25,761 bases of DNA from a virus. Below, one piece after another: positions 25,235-25,761 of the stretch (the stretch's first letter is position 1; the number at the start of each line of letters is the position of its first letter). The DNA lies in the IMG/VR virus record IMGVR_UViG_3300030098_001436, positions 1 to 25,761 of that record. One strand, written 5' to 3'. A model generated the notes under the pieces. That model did no database searches, had not been told where the DNA came from, and worked only from the letters and a program-made list of their open reading frames with translations. Position numbers and translations under genes: made by a program.

Positions 25235-25682
25235 CAAATTAATTTCTTTACATGAAGGAGTTCGTTACAAAGTTTATGATGATGCTAACGGCAAAGAGAT
25301 AAAAGCAGGTGATACTTTAGTAGGTCACCCTACAATTGGTGTAGGAAGAAATATTGCCGCAGATGGTTTAGGAATTACTAAAGAAGAAGTAGATTTTTTG
25401 TTGGATAATGATATACAAAGAGTAAAAGAAGAAACAAATGATTGGAATTTTTTTAACAATCTTAGTGAAGTTAGGCAAGCTGTTATAATAGATATGCTGT
25501 TTAATATGGGTAAAACTAGATTTAATCCTAACAAGTGGCCTAAATTTTTTACTTATATAAAAAATAACGAATGGGAAAATGCCTCACAAGAAATGTTAAA
25601 TAGTTCTTGGAGTAATCAAGTTAAATCAAGAGCAAATAGATTAAGTGAAATGATGAAAACAAACGAATGGCCTAATATTTAA
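25218..25682 (+). CDS. Endolysin, T4-type lysozyme (GH24)
   Basis: This 154-residue muramidase cleaves the beta-1,4 link between N-acetylmuramic acid and N-acetylglucosamine of peptidoglycan. The catalytic triad of the family is visible as Glu13 (SLHEGVR), Asp22 (VYDDANG) and Thr39 (HPTIGVG), matching E11, D20 and T26 of T4 lysozyme, with a longer loop between the last two. The C-terminal lobe has AVIIDMLFNMGKTRF, then W..AS.EML.S.W..Q...RA.R, as in T4. There is no signal peptide, so release should need a holin, for which the 66-residue protein upstream is the best candidate. The GTG start overlaps the preceding gene by 17 bases. Confidence 0.92.
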   Translation: MSKELNKLISLHEGVRYKVYDDANGKEIKAGDTLVGHPTIGVGRNIAADGLGITKEEVDFLLDNDIQRVKEETNDWNFFNNLSEVRQAVIIDMLFNMGKTRFNPNKWPKFFTYIKNNEWENASQEMLNSSWSNQVKSRANRLSEMMKTNEWPNI

Positions 25683-25694
25683 AAGGAGTAAATT

Positions 25695-25761
25695 ATGCAT
25701 GAAAAAAAATTAAAAGGTGTAATAGCAGGTTTAGAAAAAGCATCTAAACTACATAAGAAAC
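25695..25761 (+). CDS. Small protein, 3' partial (MHEKKLKGVIAGLEKASKLHKK...)
   Basis: AAAGGAG at 25682-25688 overlaps the endolysin stop and stands six bases before ATG 25695. The visible 22 codons give MHEKKLKGVIAGLEKASKLHKK, an amphipathic basic helix. Similar short proteins with a GLEKASKLH segment occur in marine phages near lysis genes. The window ends inside it, so length and function cannot be judged. Confidence 0.65.
   Translation, partial: MHEKKLKGVIAGLEKASKLHKK

Overview
The window looks like one densely packed late-gene region of a podovirus-type, tailed double-stranded DNA phage. Every gene I can support lies on the + strand. Genes abut or overlap by a few bases, many as TAATG/TAGTG stop-start junctions, and no stretch above 100 bases lacks a gene. 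There are no tRNA, rRNA, integrase, transposon or host genes. The DNA is strongly AT-rich, and several proteins resemble families I know from uncultured marine phage genomes. A low-GC marine bacterium, possibly a SAR11-type alphaproteobacterium, is therefore a plausible host, but the window carries no direct host marker.

Block 1 (1-8642) has the order of phage T7 genes 15, 16 and 17. It starts with the 3' part of an internal virion protein that is open at the window edge and ends in a lytic-transglycosylase-like segment. A roughly 1313-residue gp16-like ejection protein follows, then a tail fibre with a T7-gp17-type N-terminus and eight 12-residue repeats. Block 2 (8643-11892) is an adhesin set: a LamG-like protein, a SPRY-like protein with three repeats that looks like the split-off half of the former, a fibre-associated 211-residue protein, and a 36-residue protein with an AT-hook.

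Block 3 (11895-22775) opens with a 758-residue tail-nozzle or stabilisation-like protein and two small proteins. Four long proteins follow that look like a second ejection or tape-measure-like set. Arg codon use shifts at about 11.9 kb: CGN codons become common next to AGA, while block 1 is almost all AGA.

Block 4 (22775-25761) holds three small membrane proteins, one of them a good holin candidate. It also has a conserved protein of unknown role whose start lies in a predicted hairpin, three very basic small proteins in a row, a GH24 (T4-type) endolysin, and the first codons of one more gene. Together the genes cover host recognition, delivery of DNA and ejection proteins, possible DNA condensation, and lysis. 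Capsid, portal, terminase and replication genes are outside the window.

The main points of interest are the transglycosylase-like domain placed on the gp15-like instead of the gp16-like protein, two separate sets of ejection-type proteins, a split adhesin, a domain nested inside a copy of itself, the AT-hook microprotein, and a repeat that encodes both a KGGKYM peptide and a Shine-Dalgarno/ATG cassette.
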